Source of the DNA: Companilactobacillus suantsaicola
GTDB taxonomy: Bacteria; Bacillota; Bacilli; Lactobacillales; Lactobacillaceae
Direction of reading: 5' to 3'
DNA: 64,000 nt
Assembly (NCBI RefSeq): GCF_004745525.1
Contig: NZ_RKLY01000006.1
Span: forward strand, 1 to 64,000
The notes under the pieces were generated by a model. It had not been told where the DNA came from. It made no database searches and was given only the letters and a program-made list of their open reading frames with translations. Made by a program: the position numbers and the translations under genes. Every line of letters starts with the position of its first letter. Positions within the stretch are counted from its first letter, which is position 1. This document shows positions 35,397 to 44,980 of this stretch, one piece after another.

Positions 35397-35870
35397 TTAC
35401 TTTTTATCAATTTTTTTACCATTCGACATCATTTCTTGGACTTCCTCCATGAAACCATTCATGTCTTTAAATTCACGGTATACACTGGCAAAACGAATGT
35501 ACGTCACATCGTCAACTTTTGAAAGAATCTTCATAACATGTTCGCCAATAACTTGTGATCGAACTTCACTTTCACCAGTTGATCGAATGGCATTTTCTAC
35601 CTTATCAACGATATCGTTCATTTGGTCCATTGTAACTGGGCGTTTTTCAGCAGCACGAACTAAACCACGAAGTAATTTTTCACGGCTGAATTCTTCTCGA
35701 TTACCATTTTTCTTAATAACCAACAGTGGAGCTTTTTCTAACCTTTCAAACGTTGTGAAACGAGTCCCACAGTTCTCGCACTCACGACGTCTTCTAATGG
35801 CACGTCCTTCATCACTGGGACGACTGTCAATAACTTTTGATGAATCATGATGACAATGTGGACAAATCAA
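35397..35870 (-). CDS. nrdR: Transcriptional repressor NrdR
   Basis: A 157-residue repressor of ribonucleotide reductase genes. The N-terminal zinc ribbon has CPHCHHD and CENCGTRFTTFE, followed by the ATP-cone domain (VIKKNGNREEFSREKLLRGL). It starts at TTG with GAGG at the right distance. Conserved position between coaE and dnaB. It presumably binds NrdR boxes in front of nrd genes outside this window. Confidence 0.95.
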   Translation of the reverse strand: MICPHCHHDSSKVIDSRPSDEGRAIRRRRECENCGTRFTTFERLEKAPLLVIKKNGNREEFSREKLLRGLVRAAEKRPVTMDQMNDIVDKVENAIRSTGESEVRSQVIGEHVMKILSKVDDVTYIRFASVYREFKDMNGFMEEVQEMMSNGKKIDKK

Positions 35871-35891
35871 AATTCCAGCCTCTTTTCTTTA

Positions 35892-36485
35892 TTAAAGTTG
35901 CGATACTAGTTTATCAAATTCATTTTGTAAGTGGTTCATATCGCCCGAATTATCAATCACAAAATCTGCACGACGCTTTTTCTCATCCATCGACATTTGC
36001 GAATTGATCTGTTCTAAGGCAACTTTTTTTGAAATACCATTACGTTGCATCAATCGGTGCAATTGAATCTGCGGTTGAACGTATAAACTAATCACGCCAT
36101 CAAAATAGTTCTGATAATTGCCTTCGAACAATAAAGGTATTTCAAAAATAGAAATATCTGATTGCGTTGACTTTTTAACATCAGAAACTGTCTGTAATAT
36201 TTCTTTTTTAATCAATGGGCGTGTAATCTGATTAAGCTTTTCAAGCTGTGTCTGGTCACTAAACACAATTGAACTCAACTTTTTGCGATTCAGAGTTCCA
36301 TCAGCTAACAAAACACTGGAGCCGAATTGCCCAGTAATCTGTGCTAGGCCAATTGTGCCTAACTTAACCACTTCACGAGCTACATAATCAGCATCGTAAA
36401 CAATAAACTTATTTTGTCTGAATAAATTTAAAACAGTTGATTTACCAGAGGCAATTCCTCCAGTCAAACCATAGATCTTACTCAT
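35892..36485 (-). CDS. coaE: Dephospho-CoA kinase
   Basis: A 197-residue kinase performing the last step of coenzyme A synthesis. P-loop GLTGGIASGKSTVLNLF at the N-terminus, the RADFVIDNSGD motif near the C-terminus and the substrate segment YDADYVAREVV are present. The ATG at 36485 overlaps the mutM stop by 4 bases (ATGA), the typical coupled arrangement; a TTG eight codons earlier is less likely. Confidence 0.95.
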   Translation of the reverse strand: MSKIYGLTGGIASGKSTVLNLFRQNKFIVYDADYVAREVVKLGTIGLAQITGQFGSSVLLADGTLNRKKLSSIVFSDQTQLEKLNQITRPLIKKEILQTVSDVKKSTQSDISIFEIPLLFEGNYQNYFDGVISLYVQPQIQLHRLMQRNGISKKVALEQINSQMSMDEKKRRADFVIDNSGDMNHLQNEFDKLVSQL

Positions 36486-37309
36486 TTTACTACCTGGCAC
36501 TTTGGACAAAAATGGGTACCGCGACCGCCAACTTTAATCTTTTGAATCTCGGTACCACATCTTGGACAAGGTGTTCCTTCTTTTCCGTAAACTTTTAGAT
36601 TATTTTGCATATTGCCTTTGTGACCAGTGGAATCAATGTATGAACGGACAGTTGATCCTCCTGACTCAATGGCAAGTTTCATTTCTTCATTTGAAGCATC
36701 AATTATTTTTTGGATCTCAGTGTCATTAAGATGATTAGCTGAAGTCTTGGGATGAATTTTAACTTTCCACAACACTTCATCAACATAGATGTTTCCTAAC
36801 CCACTCATGACTGATTGGTCGAGCAGCACCGTCTTAATATCTTTACGATGTCGCAAGATCCTTGGTTTGAGATTATCAAACGTGAATTCTTTTGACAATG
36901 GCTCGGGACCAAGTTTTTTTAATGATTTATTATTTGCAAGTTCTGCGGTCGGCCAAAGTTGCATCCGACCGAATTTGCGAACATCATTATAAATCATTTT
37001 TTCGCCATTATCTAAGGTAAAAATGGCGTGTGAGTGCTTGTCAATAGCACTTGGATCAGCAGAAATTCGATAACGGCCTTCCATTCGCAAATGACTAATA
37101 ATTGTATATCCATTATTCAAATGAATCAACAAAAATTTTGCCCGCCGACCAATATCTTCAATCACGGCTCCAGTAGTAAATTCAATGAATTGATCGACTG
37201 GACCAGTGATCAAAGCTTGGTAACGAATTTCAACATGGGTAATTTTACGCCCTTTAACTTGAGCTTGTAAACCACGTCTAACAGTTTCTACTTCTGGCAT
37301 TTCTGGCAT
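36482..37309 (-). CDS. mutM: Formamidopyrimidine-DNA glycosylase
   Basis: A 275-residue Fpg/MutM that removes oxidised purines such as 8-oxoguanine and nicks the DNA. MPEMPEVETVRRGL supplies the catalytic Pro2 and Glu3; the central H2TH region (SGLGNIYVDEVLW) and the C-terminal zinc finger CPRC...CPKC are complete. AGGTGAT lies upstream. Between polA and coaE. Confidence 0.97.
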   Translation of the reverse strand: MPEMPEVETVRRGLQAQVKGRKITHVEIRYQALITGPVDQFIEFTTGAVIEDIGRRAKFLLIHLNNGYTIISHLRMEGRYRISADPSAIDKHSHAIFTLDNGEKMIYNDVRKFGRMQLWPTAELANNKSLKKLGPEPLSKEFTFDNLKPRILRHRKDIKTVLLDQSVMSGLGNIYVDEVLWKVKIHPKTSANHLNDTEIQKIIDASNEEMKLAIESGGSTVRSYIDSTGHKGNMQNNLKVYGKEGTPCPRCGTEIQKIKVGGRGTHFCPKCQVVK

Positions 37310-37320
37310 TCTATCACCTA

Positions 37321-39975
37321 CTATTTAGCTTCATACCAAGTTTTCCCATGTGCCGTTTCAACTTTTAGTGGAACATCTAGTCTTACAGCAGAATCCATCA
37401 CACTTGGCACTAATTTTTCTAAAGTTGGAATTTCTGATTTTGGTGCCTCAAAGATCATTTCATCATGAACTTGTAATAATAAGTTAGCTTGTAATTTTTC
37501 TTTTTCCAGCATCTTTTGCATATTGATCATGGCAACTTTGATAATATCAGCAGCACTACCTTGGATCGGTGTATTCATCGCTGTTCTTTGAGCAAAGTTA
37601 CGCACATTGAAGTTCTTTGAATGAATATCTGGCAAGTAACGACGACGGTGCATGATGGTTTCTACATAGCCGTTTTCTCGGGCATATTTAACAATATCAT
37701 CCATATATTTCTTAACGCCCGGATATTGTTCAAAGTAAGATTCGATAAAGGCAGCCGCTTGTTTTCGACTAATACCGATATTTTGTGATAAACCATAATC
37801 ACTAATACCATAAACGATTCCGAAGTTTGTAGCTTTAGCTTGACGACGCATATTTGGCGTCACTTCATCAGTACTATCCAAACCAAATATTCTCATGGCT
37901 GTATGAGCATGAATATCATAGTCCTCATTAAAGGCTTCTTGCATATGTTCATCCCCAGAAATATGAGCTAGAACTCGCAATTCCACTTGAGAATAATCAG
38001 CCGAGAAAATTTCCCAATCTTTATGTTGTGGAACAAAAGCTTTTCTGATTTGTTTTCCTTCATCAATTCGAATCGGAATATTTTGCAGATTTGGTTCGAT
38101 CGATGACAAACGGCCAGTTTGCGTCAACGTTTGAAGATAGATGGTGTGAATTTTGTTGTCCGGTTGAACAAACTTTTGCAACCCCACTACATAAGTCGAT
38201 TGAATCTTCGAAATTTGTCGATAGTCAAGTACCATTTGTACAACCGGTGATTTATCTTTTAATTTTTCTAGAACATCAACCGATGTCGAATAACCAGTTT
38301 TAGTCTTTTTGATAACCGGTAGCTTCAAATCTTCAAACAAAACTACTCCCAATTGTTTAGGCGAATTGATATTAAATTCTTTACCAGCTTCTTGATAAAT
38401 CTTTTGTTCAATTTCACTTAATTTAGTTGCAAAAGTATTTTCCATTTCCTTTAATTTAGGAACTTCAACGGTGATACCTTTGATTTCCATCTCAGCCAAC
38501 ACATTTGACAATGGCAATTCAATCTCATCATATAAGCTATCTTGATCGTTATCTTTTAATTCAGCCATCATCTTATCTTTTAGATCGAAAATGACTTTGG
38601 CCTTTTGAGCGAGGAAGTTCAACAGAACATTTTCATCTTCGGGAACAGCTTTTTTGACACCCTTACCATAAAATTCTTCTTCACTTGGCAAATTAATATT
38701 ATAATTCTTTGCTACCAAACCAATATCTTGTTTATTATCGTTAGTATCAAGCAGATAAGCCACTAGTAGCATGTCAAATGTCACACCACTTAGGTCACAG
38801 CCATAACGATGCAATAACGCTACAGTCGCCTTATTATCAAAGAGATACTTCTCTTTGGTACTATCACTTAACCAAGCTTTCAACTTCTCATTCTCTAAAA
38901 TAGCAAAATCGACTGTTCCATAAAAATCAGTTCCATCAGAAATCAAGAGACCGACAATTGGGTCAATATGATAATTATTACCAAATCCTTCAACGATTAA
39001 AGTATGAACCTTGTCACTTTGAACTATCTTCTCAATTGCAGCCTCATCCAAGGCTTGAACCTTGATCTCTTTTAAATCTTCAGCACTATCTTGAGGTACG
39101 TCCATTCGATCTAAGAAAGTTCGGAAATTCATTTTTTGATAAAATTGCAGTAATTGTTCTTGATTATCCCCTTGATACTCCAAATCACTTAAATTCAGTG
39201 AAACTGGTGCATCTAAGTCGATGGTAGCCAACTTTTTACTCAAAAAGGCTTTATCTTTATCATTGATCAAATGCTCTTTTAACTTACTCTTCTTCATCTC
39301 ATCAACGTGTTCGTAGATTCCTTCAACACTGCCGTATTGATTGAGTAACTTAATAGCGGTCTTTTCACCAACTTTTTCAACCCCAGGATAATGATCAGAT
39401 GCATCACCCATTAATCCCTTCATATCAATGATTTGCTTAGGAGTAAGGCCTAATTTTTCCTTAACATGTTCAGGGGTATAACTTTCTGTTTCTGTAACAC
39501 CTTTGACGTTTACTTTAACCGTAATTTTATCAGTTGCTAACTGAGTCAAATCACGATCTCCTGTGATAATCGTGACATCCATATCATCCAACTGAGCTTT
39601 ATGAGCCATGGTACCAATAATATCATCGGCTTCATAATCAGGTAATTGATAAGTTTTAATACCACGATAATTCAGCATTTCCTGAATCAGAGGCAATTGT
39701 TCCATTAATTCTTGTGGAGTCTTATCTCTAGTTCCTTTGTACTCATCAAACATTTTGGTCCGAAAAGTCGTTTTTCCAGCATCAAATGCCACCAATGTGT
39801 GCGTTGGTTTTTCATCTTTTAAAATTATTTCCAACATGTTGTTAAAAGCATATAAGGCATTCGTATGTATTCCATCACCATTGACGAACTTATCTAAAAC
39901 ATTGTGCATGGCAAAGAAAGCTCGAAACGAAACACTATTTCCATCAATTAAAAGTAATTTTTTATTTTTTGACAT
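37321..39975 (-). CDS. polA: DNA polymerase I
   Basis: An 884-residue family A polymerase for Okazaki fragment processing and repair. The N-terminal 5'-3' exonuclease (LLLIDGNSVSFRAFFAM, LIVEGFG region after) and the C-terminal polymerase with motif A SADYSQVELRVLAHIS, motif B RRQAKATNFGIVYGISDYGL and motif C VHDEMIFE are intact. The middle 3'-5' exonuclease domain lacks the Asp-x-Glu metal ligands (HTLIVEGFG at that place), so proofreading is likely lost, as in other Bacillota Pol I. ATG at 39975 has GGAGAAA upstream. Confidence 0.97.
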   Translation of the reverse strand: MSKNKKLLLIDGNSVSFRAFFAMHNVLDKFVNGDGIHTNALYAFNNMLEIILKDEKPTHTLVAFDAGKTTFRTKMFDEYKGTRDKTPQELMEQLPLIQEMLNYRGIKTYQLPDYEADDIIGTMAHKAQLDDMDVTIITGDRDLTQLATDKITVKVNVKGVTETESYTPEHVKEKLGLTPKQIIDMKGLMGDASDHYPGVEKVGEKTAIKLLNQYGSVEGIYEHVDEMKKSKLKEHLINDKDKAFLSKKLATIDLDAPVSLNLSDLEYQGDNQEQLLQFYQKMNFRTFLDRMDVPQDSAEDLKEIKVQALDEAAIEKIVQSDKVHTLIVEGFGNNYHIDPIVGLLISDGTDFYGTVDFAILENEKLKAWLSDSTKEKYLFDNKATVALLHRYGCDLSGVTFDMLLVAYLLDTNDNKQDIGLVAKNYNINLPSEEEFYGKGVKKAVPEDENVLLNFLAQKAKVIFDLKDKMMAELKDNDQDSLYDEIELPLSNVLAEMEIKGITVEVPKLKEMENTFATKLSEIEQKIYQEAGKEFNINSPKQLGVVLFEDLKLPVIKKTKTGYSTSVDVLEKLKDKSPVVQMVLDYRQISKIQSTYVVGLQKFVQPDNKIHTIYLQTLTQTGRLSSIEPNLQNIPIRIDEGKQIRKAFVPQHKDWEIFSADYSQVELRVLAHISGDEHMQEAFNEDYDIHAHTAMRIFGLDSTDEVTPNMRRQAKATNFGIVYGISDYGLSQNIGISRKQAAAFIESYFEQYPGVKKYMDDIVKYARENGYVETIMHRRRYLPDIHSKNFNVRNFAQRTAMNTPIQGSAADIIKVAMINMQKMLEKEKLQANLLLQVHDEMIFEAPKSEIPTLEKLVPSVMDSAVRLDVPLKVETAHGKTWYEAK

Positions 39976-40093
39976 ATTTTCTCCAATAGACACGAAATTA
40001 ACTATTTCTATTTTAACAAAACAAAGACCGTTGTAACAGTTTCAGGGAAACTTAATAGGTGATTAATCCTTCGAAAAAATGCAAATAGCAGCA

Positions 40094-41479
40094 TCAATTT
40101 TTTTCATATCGAAAATAAACATAAATCACCGAAATTAAAACTAAGCATGACAAAATGGTTAACAAGAAGAAGTCATTTTTAGTACCTAAAACAGTTTTAA
40201 AGTTTGAATCACTAGTTAAAGCCGTTGCCGAAATAACAACCGATAAAACATTTGTCCCCAGCGAACCGGCATACTGTTGCATCATACTGAAAAGTGAATT
40301 TTGGTCCGACTTCTGAGGTCCTTGAACTTGCATACTACCATCGGAAAGTGATGGGCCAAAACCAAAATTGAATCCCAATCTGACAACAATATAAATTATT
40401 GTAATACTAAACAAGCTTAAATTAGCACTCTTAAACCAAAATATAGCTGACCCAATCGTGATTAAAAAGCCGCTGATCAAAAGTGGCATCGTTGCACCTT
40501 TTTGATCATACAAATGTCCGGCATATGGTCCCAAAATTGCTCCCAAAAGTGACCCCGGTAAAAGCATCAAACCAGCTTGTGCCGAATCTAACTTCAAAAC
40601 GGTTTGTGCAAATATTGGTAACACAAATGACAAGCCAATATTGATAAATTGCAGACTAAAGTAACTAAATAATCTTAATCTTAAAACTGGTAATTTTAGA
40701 ATCGAAAAATCAATTAACTGACGTTTACTTTGATGGTTATACCAAACAAATATTCCTATGAAGGCAATGTTTACAATAAGGGCTATCAAAAATTGTTTTG
40801 ATAAAAAGCTATGACTTCCAGCTTGATTGAAAGTAAATAAAATCATTGAAAAAATAATTGCCAATCCTAAGACACTCAAATAGTCAAAAGAAATTCCTTG
40901 AGTACCACTTGCTTTACCTTTAATAGAAAGCCATCCAATAACTGCTAACAAAATAATTAATGGGACTACGCCAATAAATATTTCACGCCAAGTCCATATT
41001 TTATTAATAATCCCGCCATAAGTTGGCCCTAAGGCTGGAGCTAATGAGATAACAACTCCCGCTAGACCAGTATATAGTCCCAGTTTTGAGACCGGAATCT
41101 CTTCAAAAATCAAATTAAACATTAATGGCGTTGATAAACCGGTCGCAATTGCTTGTAATAATCTACCAATCAGTAACACAGAAAAGTTTGGAGCTAGAAA
41201 ACAAATCATTGAACCGATTAAACACAGTAAAGTCGCAAATAAGAAAATTTTTAGTGGCTCAAACTTTTTTAAAACGTAGGCAGTTGTACTCATAACGATT
41301 GTCGTTAATAATAAATATCCAGTCGTTAGCCACTGAACAGTGTTCAAACTAACATTCAAATCCTTTGTTAGAGTCGGAAAAGTTACATTCATAGAAGTCT
41401 CAATTAAAATTCCTGTGAACGACAATAGTCCGACTGCCAAAATTGATAATTTGACGCGTGTTGATACTTCATCTTTCAA
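40094..41479 (-). CDS. MFS drug exporter, DHA2 (EmrB/QacA) family
   Basis: A 461-residue 14-helix MFS transporter. The TM2-TM3 region LNTVQWLTTGYLLLTTIVMS and the antiporter motif C-like GLAGVVISLAPALGPTYGG (TM5) indicate the DHA2 group that exchanges protons for drugs or dyes. The plausible start is TTG at 41479 with GAGG 7 bases before it; the upstream ATG lies inside the murC terminator and is rejected. The substrate is unknown. Monocistronic on the minus strand downstream of murC. Confidence 0.85.
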   Translation of the reverse strand: MKDEVSTRVKLSILAVGLLSFTGILIETSMNVTFPTLTKDLNVSLNTVQWLTTGYLLLTTIVMSTTAYVLKKFEPLKIFLFATLLCLIGSMICFLAPNFSVLLIGRLLQAIATGLSTPLMFNLIFEEIPVSKLGLYTGLAGVVISLAPALGPTYGGIINKIWTWREIFIGVVPLIILLAVIGWLSIKGKASGTQGISFDYLSVLGLAIIFSMILFTFNQAGSHSFLSKQFLIALIVNIAFIGIFVWYNHQSKRQLIDFSILKLPVLRLRLFSYFSLQFINIGLSFVLPIFAQTVLKLDSAQAGLMLLPGSLLGAILGPYAGHLYDQKGATMPLLISGFLITIGSAIFWFKSANLSLFSITIIYIVVRLGFNFGFGPSLSDGSMQVQGPQKSDQNSLFSMMQQYAGSLGTNVLSVVISATALTSDSNFKTVLGTKNDFFLLTILSCLVLISVIYVYFRYEKN

Positions 41480-41495
41480 ATTAATACCTCTTCCA

Positions 41496-41532
41496 CAAAA
41501 AAAAGCTATGACAATATGCTCTGTCATAGCTT
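41496..41532 (-). terminator. rho-independent terminator of murC
   Basis: AAGCTATGACA and TGTCATAGCTT form an 11-bp stem with an 8-base loop, followed on the minus strand by a T-run (complement of 41496-41502). It lies 12 bases past the murC stop. Confidence 0.92.
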
Positions 41533-41543
41533 CGTTTTTAATT

Positions 41544-42875
41544 TTATTGTTGATTAGGATTTAAGGTACTCAATAATTGTTCATAAGCAGTTTCATACTT
41601 TTGAACATCACCGGCACCCATAAAGATCATAACGGTATTATGATACTCCAATAATGGTGACATGTCATCAAGTGTTAGAACTTTACCACCCTTATGAATC
41701 TTGTTGCCAAGGTCTTTACTTGTAATATCCCCATGAGCTTCACGAATGGAACCGAAGATATTAGTTAAGTAAACTTCATCCGCTAAATCAAGTGACTTAG
41801 CAAAGTCGTCCATCAAGGCTAAAGTTCTAGTATAAGTGTGTGGTTGGAAGACTGCGATAATTTTCTTATCAGGATATTTTTGTCTAGCAGCATCAATTGT
41901 AGCTTTGATTTCTTGTGGATGGTGAGCGTAATCATCGATGATAACTTGATCAGCTACCTTCTTTTCACTGAAACGTCTCTTAACGCCACTGAATGTTTGG
42001 AGTTCACGATTAATCAAAGCGTGATCCAATTTTTCCATGTGACCGACACCAATTACGGCTAATGAATTCAAAACATTGTGTTCACCGAATAATGGAACTT
42101 GGAAGTTACCAATATTTTCACCATTAATTGAAACATCAAATGATGAACCTTTGACAGTACGTTTGATGTTAGTTGCACGAATGTAATCTGATTCGTTTAA
42201 ACCATAAGTATAAATTGGTGTATCAGCTTGGATAGACTTAGCATGTTTATCTTCACCCCAGATGAAAATACCTTTCTTGGTTTTTCTTGCTTCGGATTCA
42301 AAGGCATCAACAACGTCGTTGATTCCACCAAAGAAGTAATCGGGATGATCAAAGTCGATATTAGTGATGATCAAATAATCAGGTGAGTATGCTAAGAAGT
42401 GACGACGATATTCATCGGCTTCAAAAACAAAGAATTTCGCATCCTTAATACCTTTACCAGTACCGTCACCGATTAAATAAGATGTTTTAGCAATTCCACT
42501 CAAAGTATGAGCTAATAAACCAGTTGTACTCGTCTTACCATGTGAACCGGCAATACCGATTGATGTGTATTCTGAAACTAGTTTACCAACTAATTCTGGA
42601 TATGTAATTACTTGTAAATGCATATCATTAGCTTTTTTGATTTCTACTTGATCATCGTTAAAAGCGTTTCCTTTAACAATAGTTAAACCTTCGTGAATAT
42701 TCTTTTCATCGAAAGGTAAAATTTTAATACCTGCTTGTTCAAGACCACGTTGAGTAAATGTGTATTTATCAATATCTGATCCTTGAACTTCATATCCTAA
42801 ATCTTTCAAGATAAGTGCTAAAGCACTCATTCCTGTTCCTTTAATTCCAACAAAATGATAAACTGTCTTTTCCAT
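41544..42875 (-). CDS. murC: UDP-N-acetylmuramate--L-alanine ligase
   Basis: A 443-residue Mur ligase adding L-Ala to UDP-MurNAc, the first peptide step of wall precursor synthesis. Rossmann motif [12 protein letters not shown]-loop [17 protein letters not shown], the central EADEYRRHF motif and the C-terminal [14 protein letters not shown] segment are present. AGGAG upstream. It follows the YtpR gene by 8 bases. Confidence 0.97.
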   Translation of the reverse strand: MEKTVYHFVGIKGTGMSALALILKDLGYEVQGSDIDKYTFTQRGLEQAGIKILPFDEKNIHEGLTIVKGNAFNDDQVEIKKANDMHLQVITYPELVGKLVSEYTSIGIAGSHGKTSTTGLLAHTLSGIAKTSYLIGDGTGKGIKDAKFFVFEADEYRRHFLAYSPDYLIITNIDFDHPDYFFGGINDVVDAFESEARKTKKGIFIWGEDKHAKSIQADTPIYTYGLNESDYIRATNIKRTVKGSSFDVSINGENIGNFQVPLFGEHNVLNSLAVIGVGHMEKLDHALINRELQTFSGVKRRFSEKKVADQVIIDDYAHHPQEIKATIDAARQKYPDKKIIAVFQPHTYTRTLALMDDFAKSLDLADEVYLTNIFGSIREAHGDITSKDLGNKIHKGGKVLTLDDMSPLLEYHNTVMIFMGAGDVQKYETAYEQLLSTLNPNQQ

Positions 42876-42883
42876 AATAGCTC

Positions 42884-43516
42884 CTAATTGAACAAATTCT
42901 TTGCTTCTTCAAAATCAAATGCTTGACCAGCTTGACCATGATCAAGTACTAGAATACCACGTTTTTGTGGTGCATTAGGAATACCTAATTCACGAGCAGA
43001 ACAAATCATCCCAAAACTGTCAACTCCACGTAACTCACCTGGCCAAATTTCTTTACCAGTAGGCATAACAGCACCTGGTAATGCGACTACAACTAATTGT
43101 CCTTGGTCAATATTTGGAGCACCGCAAACAATTTGAACTGGCTTATCCAAACCAACATCGGTTTGAGTGATATGCAAATGATCTGAATCAGGATGAGCTT
43201 TCATTTCATCCACATGTCCAATTACAAACTTAGGACTTTCATCAGCAACTAATTTGTCAGAAAAACCTGCTTTAGCAAGAGCCTCATTTAAAATGGCCAC
43301 TTGCGATTCATTCAGAAAGACTTGACCGGATTCATTTTGAATTCCCAATTCTTTCCCTAAACCGAAGAAATTAAAACCAATGGCTTCATCATTTTCTTCG
43401 TTAAAAATACGTACTACATTATCTTTTTTGGTACTATCTTGAGTTTTGACGTCAGTATTTGTCTCAACAATTAAGATATCACCTAAAACTTCTGGATTAT
43501 AAAAGCTTAATAGCAA
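42884..43516 (-). CDS. ytpR: YtpR-type tRNA-binding domain protein
   Basis: A 210-residue protein with an N-terminal DUF4479 domain and a C-terminal EMAP-II-like OB fold ([42 protein letters not shown]) resembling the N-terminal domain of PheT in this window. The molecular role of Firmicute YtpR is not settled. It begins at TTG with GAGGGG seven bases upstream and lies between the thioredoxin gene and murC, as is common in lactobacilli. Confidence 0.85.
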   Translation of the reverse strand: MLLSFYNPEVLGDILIVETNTDVKTQDSTKKDNVVRIFNEENDEAIGFNFFGLGKELGIQNESGQVFLNESQVAILNEALAKAGFSDKLVADESPKFVIGHVDEMKAHPDSDHLHITQTDVGLDKPVQIVCGAPNIDQGQLVVVALPGAVMPTGKEIWPGELRGVDSFGMICSARELGIPNAPQKRGILVLDHGQAGQAFDFEEAKNLFN

Positions 43517-43538
43517 GTTTTTCCCCTCACTTGATTAA

Positions 43539-43865
43539 TTATTTGTTAATTACACTGTTAATAAAGGTCTCAACTTCTTCTTTAGTTTTGCGATCTTTAT
43601 TTACTAGTCTACCAATTTCTTTGCCATTTTCAATAACAACAAAGCTAGGAATACCCATAATTGATAAATCTTGAGCAGCTTCCATGTTGTTATCACGATT
43701 GAAACTGATCCAAGTAAAATCAGAATATTCTTGTTCTAGTTCTGGCATCTTTGGTTCGATAAATTTGCAGTCTGGGCACCAGTCAGCGTGGAAAAATAGG
43801 ACATACTTTCCTTCCTTTACTGCTTCATGCCAATCTTTTACATTATAATCTTCAATTTCTTTCAT
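43539..43865 (-). CDS. Thioredoxin-family protein
   Basis: A 108-residue thioredoxin-fold protein with active-site Cys30-Pro-Asp-Cys33 (FFHADWCPDC) and a cis-Pro segment (MGIPSFVV). It differs from housekeeping thioredoxin (CGPC), so it resembles the YtpP branch. Reduces or senses disulfides in the cytosol. ATG at 43865 with GAGGTGAAG is preferred over the long upstream extension. It precedes ytpR, mirroring the ytpP-ytpR order of Bacillus. Confidence 0.88.
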   Translation of the reverse strand: MKEIEDYNVKDWHEAVKEGKYVLFFHADWCPDCKFIEPKMPELEQEYSDFTWISFNRDNNMEAAQDLSIMGIPSFVVIENGKEIGRLVNKDRKTKEEVETFINSVINK

Positions 43866-43938
43866 AATTAACTTCACCTCTGTCAATAAGATACTTTTTA
43901 TTTTTAAAACGGTCAATTAAATGTTCTTGAACCTTTGA

Positions 43939-43966
43939 ATGATATATAATAGTGGTAATATATCAT
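43939..43966. promoter_or_regulatory. Operator-like 9-bp inverted repeat
   Basis: ATGATATAT and ATATATCAT are perfect inverted repeats separated by 10 bases and overlap a TATAAT sequence (43945-43950) ahead of the small membrane protein at 43994. It is positioned like a repressor-binding site at the promoter. Confidence 0.4.
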
Positions 43967-43993
43967 TAAATCGAAATCAAGGAGTGATTTTTT

Positions 43994-44308
43994 ATGAGTA
44001 AAAAAGGTATCGGTTCATTAATCGTCGCTGGTTCTGTACTTGTAGCTGGAGCTTGTGCAACAGTTTTAGTAAAACACCATCTAGATAGCGAAAAGATTAT
44101 TGATAAAGTTAAGTCCGTTTTGGGCGAAGATAGCAAAGTCATTGGTTCCTGGGTTGAGCCATTCTACCAACGTGTTGACGTCAATGGACGTTCTACTTGG
44201 GGAATCGTTGGTGGCGTAACGACGATGGATGAATTTGACGTTGCTCAATATCACTTCATTGCTGATGCTATTACCGGTGAATTACTAAATATTAAAAAAG
44301 TACAATAA
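43994..44308 (+). CDS. Small membrane-anchored protein of unknown function
   Basis: A 104-residue protein with an N-terminal membrane segment (about residues 8-26) and a small outer domain containing SWVEPFYQRVDVNGRSTWGI and a C-terminal HFIADAITGELLNIKKV. The latter (predicted strand, then ADxxTGELL) resembles PepSY-like domains, but this is not certain. AAGGAG lies upstream of the ATG. It is monocistronic, with an operator-like repeat at its promoter and a terminator located in the convergent trmB gene. Confidence 0.65.
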   Translation: MSKKGIGSLIVAGSVLVAGACATVLVKHHLDSEKIIDKVKSVLGEDSKVIGSWVEPFYQRVDVNGRSTWGIVGGVTTMDEFDVAQYHFIADAITGELLNIKKVQ

Positions 44309-44316
44309 TTAATAAA

Positions 44317-44964
44317 CTAATTTTCAAAATGGGCTTTCAGGTAATTAATCCTGAAGCCTTTTTTTGAGAACTTTTCTTCGTATTCAGTTTCAATATTTTG
44401 GGCATTCATAACTTCATCATTATGTAAATCTAATGATAGTTCATCAAATTTCATACCAAAATTATTCATACTGATCAAAGAATATTCAAAAAGGCCTTGA
44501 TTATCAGTCTTAAAGCGAAGATAACCATCATCCTTTAAAATATATTGATATTGTTTCAAAAAGCTCTTATAAGTCAAACGACGCTTTTCGTGACGCGTTT
44601 TAGGCCAAGGATCAGAGAAGTTCAAGTAAACTCCGTCAACTTCACTTTCCGCAAATAATTCTGATAAGTCAGCACCATTCGCCAAGAGTAATTGCAAGTT
44701 GGGCAATCTTAACTCAACTTGCTTTTTTAGTACCAAGGCAATTGCACCTTCTTGAACATCCATCGCAATATAATTATTTTGTGGATTTTGTTGGGCCAAC
44801 TCAGTGATGAACTTTCCTTTTCCTGAACCAACTTCAATAAATAGTGGTTGTTCTTTTGCAAAACGGCTTTGCCATTTACCTTGCATACCTTCAGGTTGAA
44901 CTGCAATTAGGTCAAGGTTTTCGTTGATCATATCCTTGGCCCAAGGTTTGTTTCTTAATCGCAT
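44317..44964 (-). CDS. trmB: tRNA (guanine-N7)-methyltransferase
   Basis: A 215-residue SAM-dependent enzyme that makes m7G46 in tRNA. SAM motif [15 protein letters not shown], the diagnostic [16 protein letters not shown] segment and the C-terminal [13 protein letters not shown] are present. It is downstream of the EcsAB genes. Its 3' end overlaps the terminator of the convergent gene at 43994. Confidence 0.96.
   Translation of the reverse strand: MRLRNKPWAKDMINENLDLIAVQPEGMQGKWQSRFAKEQPLFIEVGSGKGKFITELAQQNPQNNYIAMDVQEGAIALVLKKQVELRLPNLQLLLANGADLSELFAESEVDGVYLNFSDPWPKTRHEKRRLTYKSFLKQYQYILKDDGYLRFKTDNQGLFEYSLISMNNFGMKFDELSLDLHNDEVMNAQNIETEYEEKFSKKGFRINYLKAHFEN
44330..44365 (+). terminator. 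Terminator of the 43994 gene, inside trmB coding sequence
   Basis: GGCTTTCAGG and CCTGAAGCC pair (one bulged T), followed by seven T on the plus strand. The whole hairpin lies in the last codons of the convergent trmB gene. Confidence 0.7.
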
Positions 44965-44980
44965 AAATCAAAATTCTCCA

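Noticed and set aside
41480-41527. ATG start for the MFS transporter at 41527
   Set aside because: It lies within the murC terminator hairpin and has no ribosome binding site; the TTG at 41479 has GAGG in the right place.
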